DNA of 64,000 nt from Rhodococcus sp. G-MC3 (GTDB lineage Bacteria; Actinomycetota; Actinomycetes; Mycobacteriales; Mycobacteriaceae): assembly GCF_030063335.1 (NCBI RefSeq), contig NZ_JASISW010000005.1, positions 62,001 to 126,000 on the forward strand, read 5' to 3'. Position numbers and translations under genes: made by a program. The notes under the pieces are model-generated. The model was not told the DNA's origin and did not search any database. It saw nothing but the letters and a program-made list of their open reading frames with translations. The first letter of the stretch is position 1, and the number at the start of each line of letters is the position of its first letter. Shown here piece after piece: positions 28,434 through 38,534 of this stretch.

Positions 28434-28465
28434 CCGGTGTTTACACGTCCCGGTGTTTACACGTC
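28434..28465. repeat. 16-bp tandem duplication spanning the glnA1 stop codon
   Basis: CCGGTGTTTACACGTC occurs twice in exact tandem, at 28434-28449 and 28450-28465. The second copy contains the last Asp-Val codons and stop of glnA1 (minus strand); the first is the downstream copy after the stop, so the protein end is unchanged. Confidence 0.9.
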
Positions 28466-29893
28466 GTAGTACAGCTGGAACTCGTACGGGTGCGGACGCA
28501 GGTTGACCGGAGCGATTTCCTGCTCGCGCTTGAGCGAGATCCAGGTCTCGATCAGGTCGGTCGTGAACACGCCACCCTCGGTGAGGTACTCGTGATCGGC
28601 TTCGAGGCGGTCGATGACGGCCTCGAGCGACGTCGGTGCCTGAGGAATGTTCTTGGCTTCCTCGGGCGGCAACTCGTACAGGTCCTTGTCGACAGGTGCC
28701 TGCGGCTCGATCTTGTTCTTGATTCCGTCCAGGCCCGCCATCATCTGAGCGGCGAAGTTCAGGTACGGGTTGCCCGAGCTGTCCGGTGCGCGGAACTCGA
28801 GGCGCTTGGCCTTCGGGTTGTTTCCCGTGATCGGGATACGCACGGCAGCGGAGCGGTTGCGCTGGCTGTAGACCAGGTTGATGGGGGCTTCGTAGCCCGG
28901 CACCAAGCGGTGGTACGAGTTGACGGTCGGGTTCGTGAACGCCAACAGTGACGGAGCGTGGTGCAGGATGCCGCCGATGTAGTGCCGGGCCAGATCGGAG
29001 AGTCCGGCGTATCCGGCCTCGTCGTGGAAGAGCGGCTTTCCGTCTTTCCACAGGGACTGGTGGACGTGCATGCCCGAACCGTTGTCACCGAAGAGCGGCT
29101 TCGGCATGAACGTGGCCGACTTACCGTGCTGCCAGGCAGTGTTCTTGACGATGTACTTGAACAGCTGAAGGTCGTCAGCAGCAGCAAGCAGCGTGTTGAA
29201 CTTGTAGTTGATCTCCTGCTGGCCGCCGGTGCCGACCTCGTGGTGGCCACGCTCGAGCTCGAAGCCCGCGTTCTGCAGGTTCGTTGAGATCTCGTCGCGC
29301 AAATCGACGTAGTGGTCGTACGGTGCGACGGGGAAGTATCCACCCTTGGCGCGCACCTTGTAGCCCAGGTTGGGGCTGCCGTCTGCGTTGGTTTCGACCC
29401 CGGTGTTCCAGGAACCCGAGATGGAGTCGAGTTCGTAGAAGGCGGCGTTGATTCCCGAGTCGTAGCGAACCGAGTCGAAGATGTAGAACTCGGCCTCGGC
29501 GCCGAAGAACGCGGTATCGGCGATGCCGGTGGAAACCAAGTACTCCTCGGCCTTGCGCGCCACGTTGCGGGGGTCGCGGCTGTACGACTCACGTGTGAAC
29601 GGGTCGTGTACGAAGAAGTTGACGTTGAGAGTCTTCGCAGCGCGGAACGGATCCACCTGCGCAGTCGTCACGTCGGGCAGAAGCATCATGTCCGACTCGT
29701 GGATGGACTGGAAGCCGCGGACGGACGAGCCGTCGAATGCGAGGCCGTCTTCGAAGACATCCTGCGTGAACGCAGAAGCCGGGATCGAAAAGTGCTGCTG
29801 AATACCTGGAAGGTCCGTGAACCGGATATCCACGTACTCGATATTTTCGTCGGCGATGAACTTGATGACCTCTTCGGCCGTGGTGAACGCCAC
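28457..29893 (-). CDS. glnA1: Glutamine synthetase type I, GlnA1
   Basis: The 478-residue main ammonia-assimilating enzyme. Signatures are [33 protein letters not shown]-binding [20 protein letters not shown] and [15 protein letters not shown]. The adenylylation site [10 protein letters not shown] has Tyr406, the residue expected to be modified by GlnE. The GTG start has AAAGGAG seven bases upstream. A near-consensus GlnR site lies 50-90 bases upstream, and a terminator follows. In M. tuberculosis glnA1 lies close to glnE; here an ABC operon separates them. Confidence 0.96.
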   Translation of the reverse strand: MAFTTAEEVIKFIADENIEYVDIRFTDLPGIQQHFSIPASAFTQDVFEDGLAFDGSSVRGFQSIHESDMMLLPDVTTAQVDPFRAAKTLNVNFFVHDPFTRESYSRDPRNVARKAEEYLVSTGIADTAFFGAEAEFYIFDSVRYDSGINAAFYELDSISGSWNTGVETNADGSPNLGYKVRAKGGYFPVAPYDHYVDLRDEISTNLQNAGFELERGHHEVGTGGQQEINYKFNTLLAAADDLQLFKYIVKNTAWQHGKSATFMPKPLFGDNGSGMHVHQSLWKDGKPLFHDEAGYAGLSDLARHYIGGILHHAPSLLAFTNPTVNSYHRLVPGYEAPINLVYSQRNRSAAVRIPITGNNPKAKRLEFRAPDSSGNPYLNFAAQMMAGLDGIKNKIEPQAPVDKDLYELPPEEAKNIPQAPTSLEAVIDRLEADHEYLTEGGVFTTDLIETWISLKREQEIAPVNLRPHPYEFQLYYDV

Positions 29894-29942
29894 GCTGTTA
29901 CTCCTTTGTTGAGTTCGTCGACCTGCACGTTATGGACTTGGT

Positions 29943-29980
29943 GTTGCCCGCTGGTCAAGAATGTGTTTCGCCCGTGTTAC
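29943..29980 (-). promoter_or_regulatory. GlnR operator upstream of glnA1
   Basis: Read on the minus strand toward glnA1, the order is GTAAC-n6-GAAAC-n6-TTGAC-n6-GCAAC. The first half (29980-29965) matches the actinobacterial GlnR a/b-site consensus gTnAC-n6-GaAAC exactly. The second half (29958-29943) has the right spacing with two weaker boxes. It lies about 50-90 bases before the start codon, fitting transcriptional control by nitrogen status. Confidence 0.8.
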
Positions 29981-30117
29981 ACGTCGTGCTCCGTGCACGC
30001 ATCTCCAACGAGTGGCGACCCTCTCGATCGGGAAGAACGACAAAGCGTCGTGCTCTGCCCCACACCATACGGTGGCGCTCGGTCCGGCCCATTGGCCCGG
30101 CGCTTATTCTTGTAGTC

Positions 30118-30588
30118 ATGGCACGAATTACAGGCTCCTGGTTGTCCGGACCCAATGCGGCCCGCTCCGACGACGGGACGGAGCAGAGCTATCCGGGTGA
30201 GTGGCTCGGGTTGCCCTCGGACGGACCCGGCGCACTGGCGGGACTGGGACGAAGAATCGCGGCGCTGCTGATCGACTGGCTGATGTCGATGGGCATCGCA
30301 GCGCTGATCGTCAACGTCTTCTCCATCGATCAGTCCCTGTCCACCATCACGCTTCTCGTCTGGTTCGTGGTGGGGGTCGGAGCCGTAAGCATCTTCTCCT
30401 TCACGCCAGGGCAGCTTGTGGCGGGCATCCAGGTCACCCGCATCGACGCGGCAGCGCGCGTCGGATTCGTGCGTGCGCTCGTGCGCACGTTCTTCATTCT
30501 CTTCGTGTTCCCGGCAGTGATCTCGGACCAGGACGGCCGTGGGATGCACGACCGAGCAACAGGAACGGCCATGCTGCTCGGTCGGTGA
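30118..30588 (+). CDS. RDD-family membrane protein
   Basis: The 156-residue protein has three hydrophobic segments and the RDD pattern: GLGRRIAALLIDWLMSMG (the R and D residues of TM1), TPGQLVAGIQVTRIDAAARV, and SDQDGRGMHDRATGT near the end. The family is common near glnA1 in Corynebacteriales (Rv2219A). Its function is unknown; small-solute transport has been suggested for some RDD proteins. It is divergent from glnA1 and convergent with the DUF4191 gene. Confidence 0.88.
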   Translation: MARITGSWLSGPNAARSDDGTEQSYPGEWLGLPSDGPGALAGLGRRIAALLIDWLMSMGIAALIVNVFSIDQSLSTITLLVWFVVGVGAVSIFSFTPGQLVAGIQVTRIDAAARVGFVRALVRTFFILFVFPAVISDQDGRGMHDRATGTAMLLGR

Positions 30589-30642
30589 CCGCTCGTGAGT
30601 GGCACCGGGGCAGCATGACCGTGAAAGAGCCCTGTTCGAAGA

Positions 30643-31398
30643 TCAGCGGCGCTTGATAGTGCGCTGTACGCCTTTCATCTTGGCTCCGCCCGGGATCGGA
30701 CCCTTCGGCATGGCAGGTCCACCCTTGGTTCCGAGGGCCGCGAGGCGCGATTCGATGGTGTCCATGCGCTTGGTGTCGATGTTGTTCGGAAGCTTGGTCA
30801 GGTACTTCTGAAGTCCCGACAGCGGAATCTGATTTTCACCGTTACCGATGACGACGTCGTAGATCGGAGTGTCGCCGACGAGGCGCGCTGTCTTTTTCTT
30901 CTCTTGCGCCAGCAGCGATTTGACGCGTTGCGGGGCACCTTCGGCAACGAGGATCACGCCAGGCTTGCCGATTACGCGGTGGACTGCGTCGAGTTGCGTT
31001 GTGCCGGCGATCGCATTGGTGACTCGCCACGAGCCACGCAGATTGTCCAGGGCCCAAGCGGCGGCGCCTGCTTGGCCGTCGGCTTTTTTGTACACCGACT
31101 TCTGAACGCGGCGACCGAAGATGATGAAAGCCACCAGCACACCGACCAACACACCGAACGGCAACAGGAACCACTCGACGCCGAAGATCAGACCGACCAG
31201 AAACGCCACGATGGCGATACCGACGATCGAACCGATCATCAGCGGGAGAAGCAGCTTGTCTTCTTTCCGCTGCATCTGGAACGCCTGCCAGAGCTGACTC
31301 CGCCGTTCCTTGGATGCCTGCTTACGAGCAGCTTTCGCTGCCGCCTTTGCTTCTTTGCTGGGCTTTCCTGCTTTGCCCGCTTTACTGCCGTTCGCCAT
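30643..31398 (-). CDS. DUF4191 membrane protein (Rv2219 type)
   Basis: The 251-residue protein has a Lys/Ala-rich N-terminus (about 1-35), two adjacent membrane helices at about 55-100 (LMIGSIVGIAIVAFLVGLIF and the following segment), and a cytosolic domain with AAAWALDNLRGSWRVTNAIA and GKPGVILVAEGAPQRVKSLL. A basic tail ends in IKRR. The family is restricted to actinobacteria and sits next to lipA. It is the last gene of the dlaT-epimerase-lipB-lipA cluster. Function unknown. Confidence 0.87.
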   Translation of the reverse strand: MANGSKAGKAGKPSKEAKAAAKAARKQASKERRSQLWQAFQMQRKEDKLLLPLMIGSIVGIAIVAFLVGLIFGVEWFLLPFGVLVGVLVAFIIFGRRVQKSVYKKADGQAGAAAWALDNLRGSWRVTNAIAGTTQLDAVHRVIGKPGVILVAEGAPQRVKSLLAQEKKKTARLVGDTPIYDVVIGNGENQIPLSGLQKYLTKLPNNIDTKRMDTIESRLAALGTKGGPAMPKGPIPGGAKMKGVQRTIKRR

Positions 31399-31453
31399 GC
31401 TTCCCAGGATACGTCCCGCGCGGACGTCCTTTCGCATCGCGCTGGAACTCAGA

Positions 31454-32467
31454 TCAGCGTGCTGCGAGCCGAGCCATCAGCGAGCTGGCCTCCTGGGAGG
31501 CTTCGCCGCCCTCGGTGAGGTGTGCCATCGACTCGGGAAGCGTACGACCGTGGTGCTCCATTGCCTGTGCGTAGAGCCGGCCGGCGCGGTACGACGAGCG
31601 GACGAGGGGCCCGCCCAGAACGCCGGCGAAGCCGATCGACGTGGCGTACTCGGAGTGGTCGACGAATTCCTGCGGCTTGACCCACCGCTCGACCGGGTGG
31701 TGGCGAGGCGACGGCCTCAGGTACTGGGTGATCGTCAAAATGTCGCATCCGGCGTCGTGCAGATCTCGGATTGCTTCCTGAACCTCTTCGGGTGTCTCAC
31801 CCATGCCGAGAATCAGATTGGATTTGGTGACGAGTCCGTCGTTTCGCGCTGCGGTGATGACGTCCATCGACCGCTGGTAGCGGAAGGCGGGACGAATTCG
31901 CTTGAAGATGCGCGGCACGGTCTCGACATTGTGGGCGAGCACCTCGGGACGGGACGAGAACACCTCGGCGAGCTGATCGGGCTTGGCGTTGAAGTCTGGA
32001 ATCAGGAGTTCGACGCCCGTATTCGGGTTCAACTTCTTGATGTATCGCACGGTTTCGGCGTACAACCATGCGCCGCCATCGGGGAGATCGTCGCGGGCGA
32101 CGCCGGTGATCGTGGAGTAGCGCAGACCCATCGCCTGAACGCTCTCGGCGACGCGCCGTGGCTCGTCGCGATCGAGGTCATCCGGCTTACCGGTGTCGAT
32201 CTGGCAGAAATCGCAACGGCGCGTGCACTGTTCGCCACCGATCAAGAAGGTCGCCTCGCGGTCTTCCCAGCATTCGTAAATGTTGGGGCAGCCGGCTTCT
32301 TCGCATACCGTATGCAGGCCTTCTCGTTTGACCAAACCTTTGAGCTCGGTGTACTCCGGACCCATCTTCGCTTTGGTCTTGATCCAATTGGGCTTGCGTT
32401 CGATCGGGGTCTCCGCGTTTCGGATCTCGAGGCGGAGCAATTTGCGTCCTTCTGGGGCCACAGTCAC
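31454..32467 (-). CDS. lipA: Lipoyl synthase
   Basis: The 337-residue radical-SAM enzyme inserts two sulfurs into protein-bound octanoyl groups. It has the auxiliary cluster motif [12 protein letters not shown] (C-x4-C-x5-C), the radical-SAM motif CTRRCDFC (C-x3-C-x2-C), and the C-terminal RSSYRAG Ser that ligates the auxiliary cluster. The order matches Rv2218. lipB lies ten bases upstream, so octanoyl transfer and sulfur insertion are cotranscribed. Confidence 0.97.
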   Translation of the reverse strand: MTVAPEGRKLLRLEIRNAETPIERKPNWIKTKAKMGPEYTELKGLVKREGLHTVCEEAGCPNIYECWEDREATFLIGGEQCTRRCDFCQIDTGKPDDLDRDEPRRVAESVQAMGLRYSTITGVARDDLPDGGAWLYAETVRYIKKLNPNTGVELLIPDFNAKPDQLAEVFSSRPEVLAHNVETVPRIFKRIRPAFRYQRSMDVITAARNDGLVTKSNLILGMGETPEEVQEAIRDLHDAGCDILTITQYLRPSPRHHPVERWVKPQEFVDHSEYATSIGFAGVLGGPLVRSSYRAGRLYAQAMEHHGRTLPESMAHLTEGGEASQEASSLMARLAAR

Positions 32468-32477
32468 AGATTCGATG

Positions 32478-33278
32478 CTACGCGCCGAACCTGGTCGTGG
32501 TGAACTGAGGGTTACGTGCCACCGGCATCAACTCAGTGCGCGTGACCGGGTGATCGGCGACTGCGAGGATACCGTCGAGAGCAGTGAGGATCGCCGTGGT
32601 TACAGCTGGAACTACGTCTGAAATCGACACGTCGCGTCCCAACTCGGCGGACAGTGACGTCACGCCCGCGTCGGCGATTCCGCACGGAACGATCGCGTCG
32701 AATCCGGACGTCGAGGAGTTGCAGTTCAACGAGAAGCCGTGCATCGCGACCCCGCGCTGTACCCGAACGCCGATCGCGGCAATTTTGCGCTCGGGCAACA
32801 CTGCTGCACCGCGCACCTCCGCGGCCAGCCAGACCCCGGACCGGCCGTCGATGCGACCGCAGGCGATACCCAGATCGGTACAGACCGAGATCAATGCCTC
32901 TTCGATGCGACGTACATATTTGACGACGTCGATCGGCTGCGCAAGTTTGATGATGGGGTAGCCGACGAGTTGGCCCGGCCCGTGCCATGTGATCTTGCCG
33001 CCGCGATCGACCTCGATGACGGGGGTGCCGTCCTTTGGGCGGTCCTCGGGCGAAGTTCGGCGTCCCGCTGTGAAGACCGAAGGATGCTCGAGCAACAAAA
33101 GAGTGTCGCGGCCTTTGCCGTTCGCGCGCATGTCGGCAAGTTCGCGCTGGCGCTCCCAGGCCTCGAGGTATTCGACCGTTCCGATTTCGCGAACGTCGAC
33201 CGGTTCCGAACTCTCCCGGGCGGAGATTCCAGCGTTGCTCATAGTTGTCGACGTTACGCCGTCGGTATTCATGGACAT
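32478..33278 (-). CDS. lipB: Octanoyltransferase (lipoate-protein ligase B)
   Basis: The 266-residue enzyme moves octanoate from ACP to lipoyl domains. The motifs are [33 protein letters not shown] (catalytic Lys context), and [20 protein letters not shown] with the active Cys. It is longer than the 230-residue mycobacterial enzyme because of an N-terminal extension; ATGs at 33272 and 33242 are possible alternatives since none has a clear ribosome-binding site. It lies one base after the stop of the epimerase-like gene. Confidence 0.94.
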   Translation of the reverse strand: MSMNTDGVTSTTMSNAGISARESSEPVDVREIGTVEYLEAWERQRELADMRANGKGRDTLLLLEHPSVFTAGRRTSPEDRPKDGTPVIEVDRGGKITWHGPGQLVGYPIIKLAQPIDVVKYVRRIEEALISVCTDLGIACGRIDGRSGVWLAAEVRGAAVLPERKIAAIGVRVQRGVAMHGFSLNCNSSTSGFDAIVPCGIADAGVTSLSAELGRDVSISDVVPAVTTAILTALDGILAVADHPVTRTELMPVARNPQFTTTRFGA

Positions 33279-33279
33279 C

Positions 33280-34170
33280 TCAGCGGCCGACGGCCATCCT
33301 CAGTGCTTCACCGACGGTGTTGTGTTCGAAGGTGAAACCGGTGTCTTCGAGCACCTTCGGGATGGCTCTCGGCCCGGTGAGAATTGCCTCTTCGGCGAAC
33401 TCGCCGATAACGATGCGCAGCGCGAACCCCGGTACCGGCCACGGTGCGGGCCTTTTGATTGCACGGGAAAGAGCGCTGTTGAACTGCGCGTTCGTGACGG
33501 GAGCAGGCCCTACCATGTTGACCGGTCCCGACACGGCCTCGTTCTCGATCACATGCAGGATCGCGCCGATCTCGTCGTCGAGCGAGATCCACGGGAAATA
33601 TTGTCTACCGCTACCGAGTCGACCGCCCAGAGCAAGGAGATACAGAGGCCGCAATTTGTCCATCATTCCGCCTCGACGTGACAATACGACGCCGCTGCGC
33701 AGCAGGATCGTTCGCACCCCTGCCTCCGTGGCCGCCGAAGTCGCCGCTTCCCAATCTCGACACACTTCCGCGAGGAACCCAGAACCGACTGCACCGGACT
33801 CGTCCACCACTCGGTCGCCGGTGTCGCCGTAGAAATTGATACCGCTGGCGTTCACCAGCGTCGGCACATCGAACCTCGCGCATGCTTGAGCCAGCACCTC
33901 GGTGGGTGTGATGCGACTGTCACGGACTTGCTGTTTGTAGGCACCGGACCACCGTTTGTCGCCGATCCCGACGCCGCACAGATTAACGACCGCGCCGGCG
34001 GAGCGCAGGGCGCGTTCGCTCACCTCCCCCTGAGGAGGGTCCCATTGAAATTCGTCCGGCCCCGCTGGCGTGCGACGAACCAGCCTGACAACTTCATGGC
34101 CGTTTCCGCGCAACGACGCGACGAGCGCGGTGCCAATCAAACCCGAAGAACCAGCAATGACAACACGCAT
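33280..34170 (-). CDS. TIGR01777-family NAD-dependent epimerase-like protein (SulA/YfcH type)
   Basis: The 296-residue Rossmann protein starts [20 protein letters not shown] (dinucleotide-binding Gly motif). [31 protein letters not shown], and a C-terminal DUF1731-like part ([18 protein letters not shown]) follow. The family is annotated as nucleoside-diphosphate-sugar epimerase, but its reaction is not established. It lies between dlaT and lipB, the same place as Rv2216 in M. tuberculosis. Confidence 0.9.
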   Translation of the reverse strand: MRVVIAGSSGLIGTALVASLRGNGHEVVRLVRRTPAGPDEFQWDPPQGEVSERALRSAGAVVNLCGVGIGDKRWSGAYKQQVRDSRITPTEVLAQACARFDVPTLVNASGINFYGDTGDRVVDESGAVGSGFLAEVCRDWEAATSAATEAGVRTILLRSGVVLSRRGGMMDKLRPLYLLALGGRLGSGRQYFPWISLDDEIGAILHVIENEAVSGPVNMVGPAPVTNAQFNSALSRAIKRPAPWPVPGFALRIVIGEFAEEAILTGPRAIPKVLEDTGFTFEHNTVGEALRMAVGR

Positions 34171-34197
34171 GAATTCGACAGCCTCCTCGACAGGTTC

Positions 34198-34228
34198 GGG
34201 GCACCACCCGCATTGCGGATGGTGCCCC
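34198..34228. terminator. Hairpin between dlaT and the epimerase-like gene
   Basis: GGGGCACCA (34198-34206) pairs with TGGTGCCCC (34220-34228), and CCGCA/TGCGG inside extends the stem with one mismatch. There is no T tract. It could attenuate dlaT transcription before the downstream lip genes. Confidence 0.5.
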
Positions 34229-34321
34229 GACTGATGTTCTAGTCCCCGTTGTCTTCAGGGCCCGGGTCGAACATGTATCTGCGCCCCAAGGGTACAGAAA
34301 TGCGCGGTTCGGGTGCTGCGT

Positions 34322-36094
34322 CTAGATACCCAGATCAGCTTGGAACGAAGCAACTTCGAGACGCTGCTTGATCGTGGTGAGGAATCGACCGGCATCGGCA
34401 CCGTCGACGAGACGGTGATCGTAGGTCAGCGGCAAGTAGACCATCGAACGAACACCGATGGACTCGTTGCCCTCGCTGTCCTTGACAACGACCGGACGTT
34501 TGACAATTGCGCCCGTTCCGAGCATGGCCGCCTGCGGCGGAACCAGGATCGGGGTGTCGAACAACGCACCCTGGCTACCGATGTTGGTAATCGTGAAGGT
34601 GCCACCGGACAGCTCGTCGGGCTTCAGTCCGCCCGTGCGTGCACGGGATGCGATGTCGGCGATGGCGCGAGCCAGGCCCGCGAGGGACAAGTCACCCGCA
34701 TTGTGGATGACGGGGGAGAGCAGACCCTGATCGGTGTCCACGGCGATGCCGAGATGGACATCGGCGTGGTAGGTGATCTCCTTCTTGTCCTCGTCGATGC
34801 TGGCATTGACGTTCGGGTGCGCCTTCAGTGCTTCGACGACGGCCTTCGCGAAGAACGGCAGGTACGTCAGGTTGACGCCCTCGTTCTTCTGGAACGTGGA
34901 TTTGGCCTTGGTGCGCAGTGCAGCAATCGTGGTGACATCGACCTCGAAGGTCTGCGTGAGCTGCGCCGTGCTCTGCAGCGATTCGCGGGTCTTCTTGGCC
35001 GTGATCTGACGGATGCGGTTGATTCTCTGCGTCGTCCCGCGCAGATGCGCGAGCTCCGGCCTGACCCCAGCGGTTGCCGGCGCTGCAGATGCAGCAGTCG
35101 CGGCGGGTGCAGCGGCGGGCGCCTCCGCCGGTGCGTTCTTCGCCTCTGCAGCAGCCAGAACATCCTGCTTACGGACGCGTCCACCGACGCCAGTTCCCTT
35201 GACGCTCGACAGGTCGACGTCGTTGTCCGCAGCGAGCTTACGAACGAGGGGAGTGACGTAGGGCGTCGAATCGCCCGAGGATGCCTTGGGCGATTCCTGC
35301 TTGGGTGCTTCAGCCTTGGGTGCTTCCTGCTTAGGAGCTTCCTTGGGTGCTTCCTGCTTGGGAGCTTCCTTGGGTGCTTCGGCCTTGGGTGCTTCCTGCT
35401 TCGGCTCGGGTGTCGGTGCGGGCTTTTCGGGAGCCTTCTCGGCAGGTGCGCCCGATCCGATGACGGCCAGCTGGCCGCCGATCTCGACGGTGTCGTCTTC
35501 CTCGGCGCTGATCTCGAGAAGGACTCCGGCAACCGGTGAAGGAATCTCGGTGTCGACCTTGTCGGTCGAGACCTCGAGCAGGGGCTCGTCGACAGCAACC
35601 TCATCGCCGACTGCCTTCAGCCAGCGAGTGACAGTGCCCTCGGTGACGGATTCGCCGAGCTCGGGCATCTTGATCGGAGTTCCGGATCCACTGGAATCCG
35701 ACGTGGCCGCGGGGGCCTGCTGCTCCGGAGTTTCTTCCTCTGCCTGTGGCTCGGGCTCCGCGGCGGGAGTCGGTTCCTCGGCTGCGGGCTCGGGATCGGT
35801 GGGCTCGGGATCGGCGGGCTTGGAATCGGAACCTTCGGCAGGCGCGGATTCTTCCCCTGCTTCACCGATTTGAGCGAGCTCGCCACCGATGTCGACCGTG
35901 TCGTCTTCCTGAGCCACGATCTTCGTCAGAACGCCAGCAACAGGGGACGGGATTTCGGTGTCGACCTTGTCGGTCGACACTTCGAGCAACGGTTCGTCGA
36001 CCTCGACGGTGTCGCCCTCCTGTTTGAGCCACCTAGTGACAGTTCCCTCGGTGACGCTCTCACCAAGAGCTGGCATCTGGACGGAGAAGGCCAT
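34322..36094 (-). CDS. dlaT: Dihydrolipoamide acyltransferase (DlaT/SucB), two lipoyl domains
   Basis: This 590-residue E2 component serves pyruvate and possibly 2-oxoglutarate dehydrogenase. Two lipoyl domains have the lipoylation site [12 protein letters not shown] at Lys43 and Lys179. Acidic and then Pro/Ala/Lys-rich linkers follow, with [13 protein letters not shown] repeats. A peripheral-subunit-binding domain ([20 protein letters not shown]) and the catalytic domain with [15 protein letters not shown] complete it. In mycobacteria DlaT (Rv2215) also takes part in peroxide defence. LipB and LipA, which make its cofactor, are encoded just downstream. Confidence 0.95.
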   Translation of the reverse strand: MAFSVQMPALGESVTEGTVTRWLKQEGDTVEVDEPLLEVSTDKVDTEIPSPVAGVLTKIVAQEDDTVDIGGELAQIGEAGEESAPAEGSDSKPADPEPTDPEPAAEEPTPAAEPEPQAEEETPEQQAPAATSDSSGSGTPIKMPELGESVTEGTVTRWLKAVGDEVAVDEPLLEVSTDKVDTEIPSPVAGVLLEISAEEDDTVEIGGQLAVIGSGAPAEKAPEKPAPTPEPKQEAPKAEAPKEAPKQEAPKEAPKQEAPKAEAPKQESPKASSGDSTPYVTPLVRKLAADNDVDLSSVKGTGVGGRVRKQDVLAAAEAKNAPAEAPAAAPAATAASAAPATAGVRPELAHLRGTTQRINRIRQITAKKTRESLQSTAQLTQTFEVDVTTIAALRTKAKSTFQKNEGVNLTYLPFFAKAVVEALKAHPNVNASIDEDKKEITYHADVHLGIAVDTDQGLLSPVIHNAGDLSLAGLARAIADIASRARTGGLKPDELSGGTFTITNIGSQGALFDTPILVPPQAAMLGTGAIVKRPVVVKDSEGNESIGVRSMVYLPLTYDHRLVDGADAGRFLTTIKQRLEVASFQADLGI

Positions 36095-36523
36095 GTCTGT
36101 TGACTCCTCGACAGTTGTATGCGGGTAAATTTAGTTCTTACGACTTGTGGTCGTAGACCATTGTGTGGTGCTGACCACTTTGTAGACGCTCACCATTGTG
36201 CTGGCGTTGCAAGGTTCGCGGACGAAACTTGCGTTAATTGCGATTATCGGCGCGACGGACGTCCGCAACTCAGGCGTCTGGGCTTCGCTTGCCGAAACGG
36301 CGATCCACGGTGTGCGGCTCTTCACAGCAGACACGCGGGCAACCTTTCTTCGGCGATCGGCAATCTTTGTCGACAACGAGAGTTGAACCCTCTATCTTCA
36401 TCCTTCCATCTTCGGAGTTGTCGCGTTCCCCGAGGGCTGCTGTCGTGCTGGCAAACTGGCGAGTAACACCGGAACCAACTATCACGACGTCAGTGACACG
36501 CACCGACGAGAAGGAGTCAAGCA
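36095..36523. other. Divergent intergenic region between dlaT and a small gene
   Basis: About 430 bases without a convincing gene. They hold a dyad TACGAC-n5-GTCGTA (36139-36155) near the dlaT start, two copies of CCATTGTG, and AT-richer stretches likely to contain divergent promoters. Short frames exist on both strands (for example 36198-36386), but their residue patterns look random. AAGGAG at the right end belongs to the next gene. Confidence 0.6.
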
Positions 36524-36856
36524 GTGGGCTTGTTCGATCGCTTCGCCCGACGCAGCGGCAAAGGTAGAGGCGCCAAGGAAGGTTCGACGGAGCAGTATCT
36601 CGCAGCCTGGACCGTGGCACGCATCGGCGTGGAAGCGTACGTCGAACCCAAGACGACAGTGACCCCTGTCACGGTTGTTCTCGTGGCGAACGACGGGGAG
36701 TGGACCAGGCGCGCCGTCGACGAGCGCAATCTCCGCAAACTTGGTCCCAATCTGAAGATTCCGGTCTACGACGTCCGCAAGACCCGCTACCCACAGCGGA
36801 TGCGTGACTACGACGCCAGGCAGCGGATTCTCAAACGCAGGGCGGAAGGAAAGTAG
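36524..36856 (+). CDS. Small conserved basic hypothetical protein
   Basis: The 110-residue protein begins GLFDRFARRSGKGRGAKEGS, has a middle beta-rich section with TVTPVTVVLVANDGEWTRR and KIPVYDVRKTRYPQRMRDYD, and ends in a basic tail. AAGGAG lies eight bases before the GTG. No family is recognised. Basic ends suggest nucleic acid binding, but that is only a guess. A strong bidirectional terminator follows. Confidence 0.75.
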   Translation: MGLFDRFARRSGKGRGAKEGSTEQYLAAWTVARIGVEAYVEPKTTVTPVTVVLVANDGEWTRRAVDERNLRKLGPNLKIPVYDVRKTRYPQRMRDYDARQRILKRRAEGK

Positions 36857-36863
36857 ATGAACT

Positions 36864-36895
36864 CCGCCTCCCGCACATGCACGTGCGGGAGGCGG
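36864..36895. terminator. Bidirectional hairpin terminator
   Basis: CCGCCTCCCGCAC (36864-36876) and GTGCGGGAGGCGG (36883-36895) form a perfect 13-bp stem with a six-base loop. It lies between the small basic protein gene and the convergent pepA. Confidence 0.7.
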
Positions 36896-36924
36896 TGGCC
36901 GCTGAAGCGGGGTACGCCGTGCGA

Positions 36925-38439
36925 CTAGCCGTTCTCGACGATGTCCTCTAGCACTGCGAACATCGTTCGAACGGGGACTCCGGTTCCGCCCTTGCCGTTG
37001 TAACCGAACGGCCCTCCCGTGTTGTACGCCGGGCCCGCGACATCGATGTGTGCCCACTCGACGCCCTCGGCGACGAACTCCTTCAGAAAGAGGGCCGCCG
37101 CCAGCATGCCGCCCGCGCGTCCATTGGTGACGTTTGCGAGATCGGCGACCTTGGAATCGAGTTCGCGACGAATTTCACTGGGGAGCGGCATTGCCCAGCC
37201 ACCTTCACCCACAGATTGCGAGATTTCCGCGACGCGGTCGCGGAAATCGTCGGTGCCCATGACTCCCGGAGTCCGGTTGCCGAGCGCGACCACCTGAGCG
37301 CCCGTCAGCGTAGCGGTGTCGATGAGGTAATCGGGATCGTCTTCACACGCTCGGACCATCGCGTCGGCAAGAACCAAGCGGCCCTCGGCGTCGGTGTTGA
37401 TGACCTCGACAGTGATTCCGCCGTACTGAGTCAACACATCCCCCGGCCGCTGAGCCGTCCCCGACGGCATGTTCTCGGCCATCGGAACCGTCGCGACGAC
37501 GTCGAGTGGCAGACCGACTTTCGCCGCCAGGACTATCGTCGCGATGACGGCTGCGGCACCTGCCATGTCGGAGGTCATGTTTTCCATGCCGGCGGCAGGC
37601 TTGATGGAGATGCCGCCCGTGTCGAACGTGATGCCCTTTCCGACGAGTGCAACCTTCTTTGACTTTCGCTTGCCTCCGGAGTGCGTCAGCCGCACGAGCC
37701 TGGGCAACCTCGACGAACCCTTACCGACACCGTAGATGCCTCCGTATCCACCTTTTTCCAGTGCCTTGTCATCGAGTATCTGCACGCTCAGGCCCGCCGC
37801 GGTTCCGAGTTCCTTGGCACGGTCAGCGAATGCCTCGGGGTACAAGTGACTCGGGGGAGTGTTGACGAAATCACGTGCGATGGCGACCGATTCCGCGATG
37901 GCGATCGATCGGGACAGTTCGGCTTTCGGGTCCCGTGCCCGCGGGTTCGATACGAGCAGCTCGACGCGACCGAGAGGCCCCGCGTCGGGCTTGGGTGCAG
38001 AGAGTGCGGATTTGAATTCTGTGAACGTGTACGCGCCGAGGAAGAACCCTTCGGCGGTTGCACCGAGATCGAGCGCCGACAAAGTCGTTGCGGCAGTGGC
38101 TGTTCCCGCCAGAGCGCGAGCGGCGGTGCCGGCTGAGCTCCTGATCCGCTCGGTGTCGATGTCCGCGGACTTTCCGAGGCCGACGGCCAGGACGCTGCTG
38201 ACGGCCAACTCGTCCGGTGCCGGAATCCGGGTCAGCTCGTCGGCCTTGCCTGTCGCACCGACCGCCTCGAACAAGTCGAGTAGTTCGGAGGCAAACGCGT
38301 CGGGGATGTCGTCGGTGACGACGAGTTCGAGCCCGTCTTCGCTGGTGCTCAGCGCAACGACGAGAACATCGATGTTCTTGCCGATGCGGCCGGCCAGCAC
38401 CAGCTCCGGTCCGAGGGTGCGGGGGAAAGTCGAAGGCAC
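36925..38439 (-). CDS. pepA: Leucyl aminopeptidase (M17)
   Basis: The 504-residue cytosolic metallopeptidase has the dinuclear-metal motifs [17 protein letters not shown] and the family signature [15 protein letters not shown], with an N-terminal macro-like domain. It removes N-terminal Leu and other residues and forms hexamers in known members. The GTG at 38439 is supported by TAGGAG seven bases upstream. It corresponds to Rv2213 (pepB). gcvT starts divergently 96 bases away. Confidence 0.95.
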   Translation of the reverse strand: MPSTFPRTLGPELVLAGRIGKNIDVLVVALSTSEDGLELVVTDDIPDAFASELLDLFEAVGATGKADELTRIPAPDELAVSSVLAVGLGKSADIDTERIRSSAGTAARALAGTATAATTLSALDLGATAEGFFLGAYTFTEFKSALSAPKPDAGPLGRVELLVSNPRARDPKAELSRSIAIAESVAIARDFVNTPPSHLYPEAFADRAKELGTAAGLSVQILDDKALEKGGYGGIYGVGKGSSRLPRLVRLTHSGGKRKSKKVALVGKGITFDTGGISIKPAAGMENMTSDMAGAAAVIATIVLAAKVGLPLDVVATVPMAENMPSGTAQRPGDVLTQYGGITVEVINTDAEGRLVLADAMVRACEDDPDYLIDTATLTGAQVVALGNRTPGVMGTDDFRDRVAEISQSVGEGGWAMPLPSEIRRELDSKVADLANVTNGRAGGMLAAALFLKEFVAEGVEWAHIDVAGPAYNTGGPFGYNGKGGTGVPVRTMFAVLEDIVENG

Positions 38440-38534
38440 GGGGCAGCTCCTACAAATTGGATCGATTGTGTCGGTCGCATTCGATCGTAGTGACACCGGC
38501 ACAGCGTGCCTGCGGTCCGCTAGCGTTGGCACCC

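Noticed and set aside
34262-34290. TCGAACAT, possible LexA box
   Set aside because: Only one half site is present; the second half does not match.
35290-35410. Repeats that look like a repeat array
   Set aside because: They encode [13 protein letters not shown] linker repeats in dlaT; units are short, in frame and without spacers, so not a CRISPR array.
36198-36386. Short frame between dlaT and the small basic protein gene
   Set aside because: No ribosome-binding site, no domain and unconvincing residue pattern.
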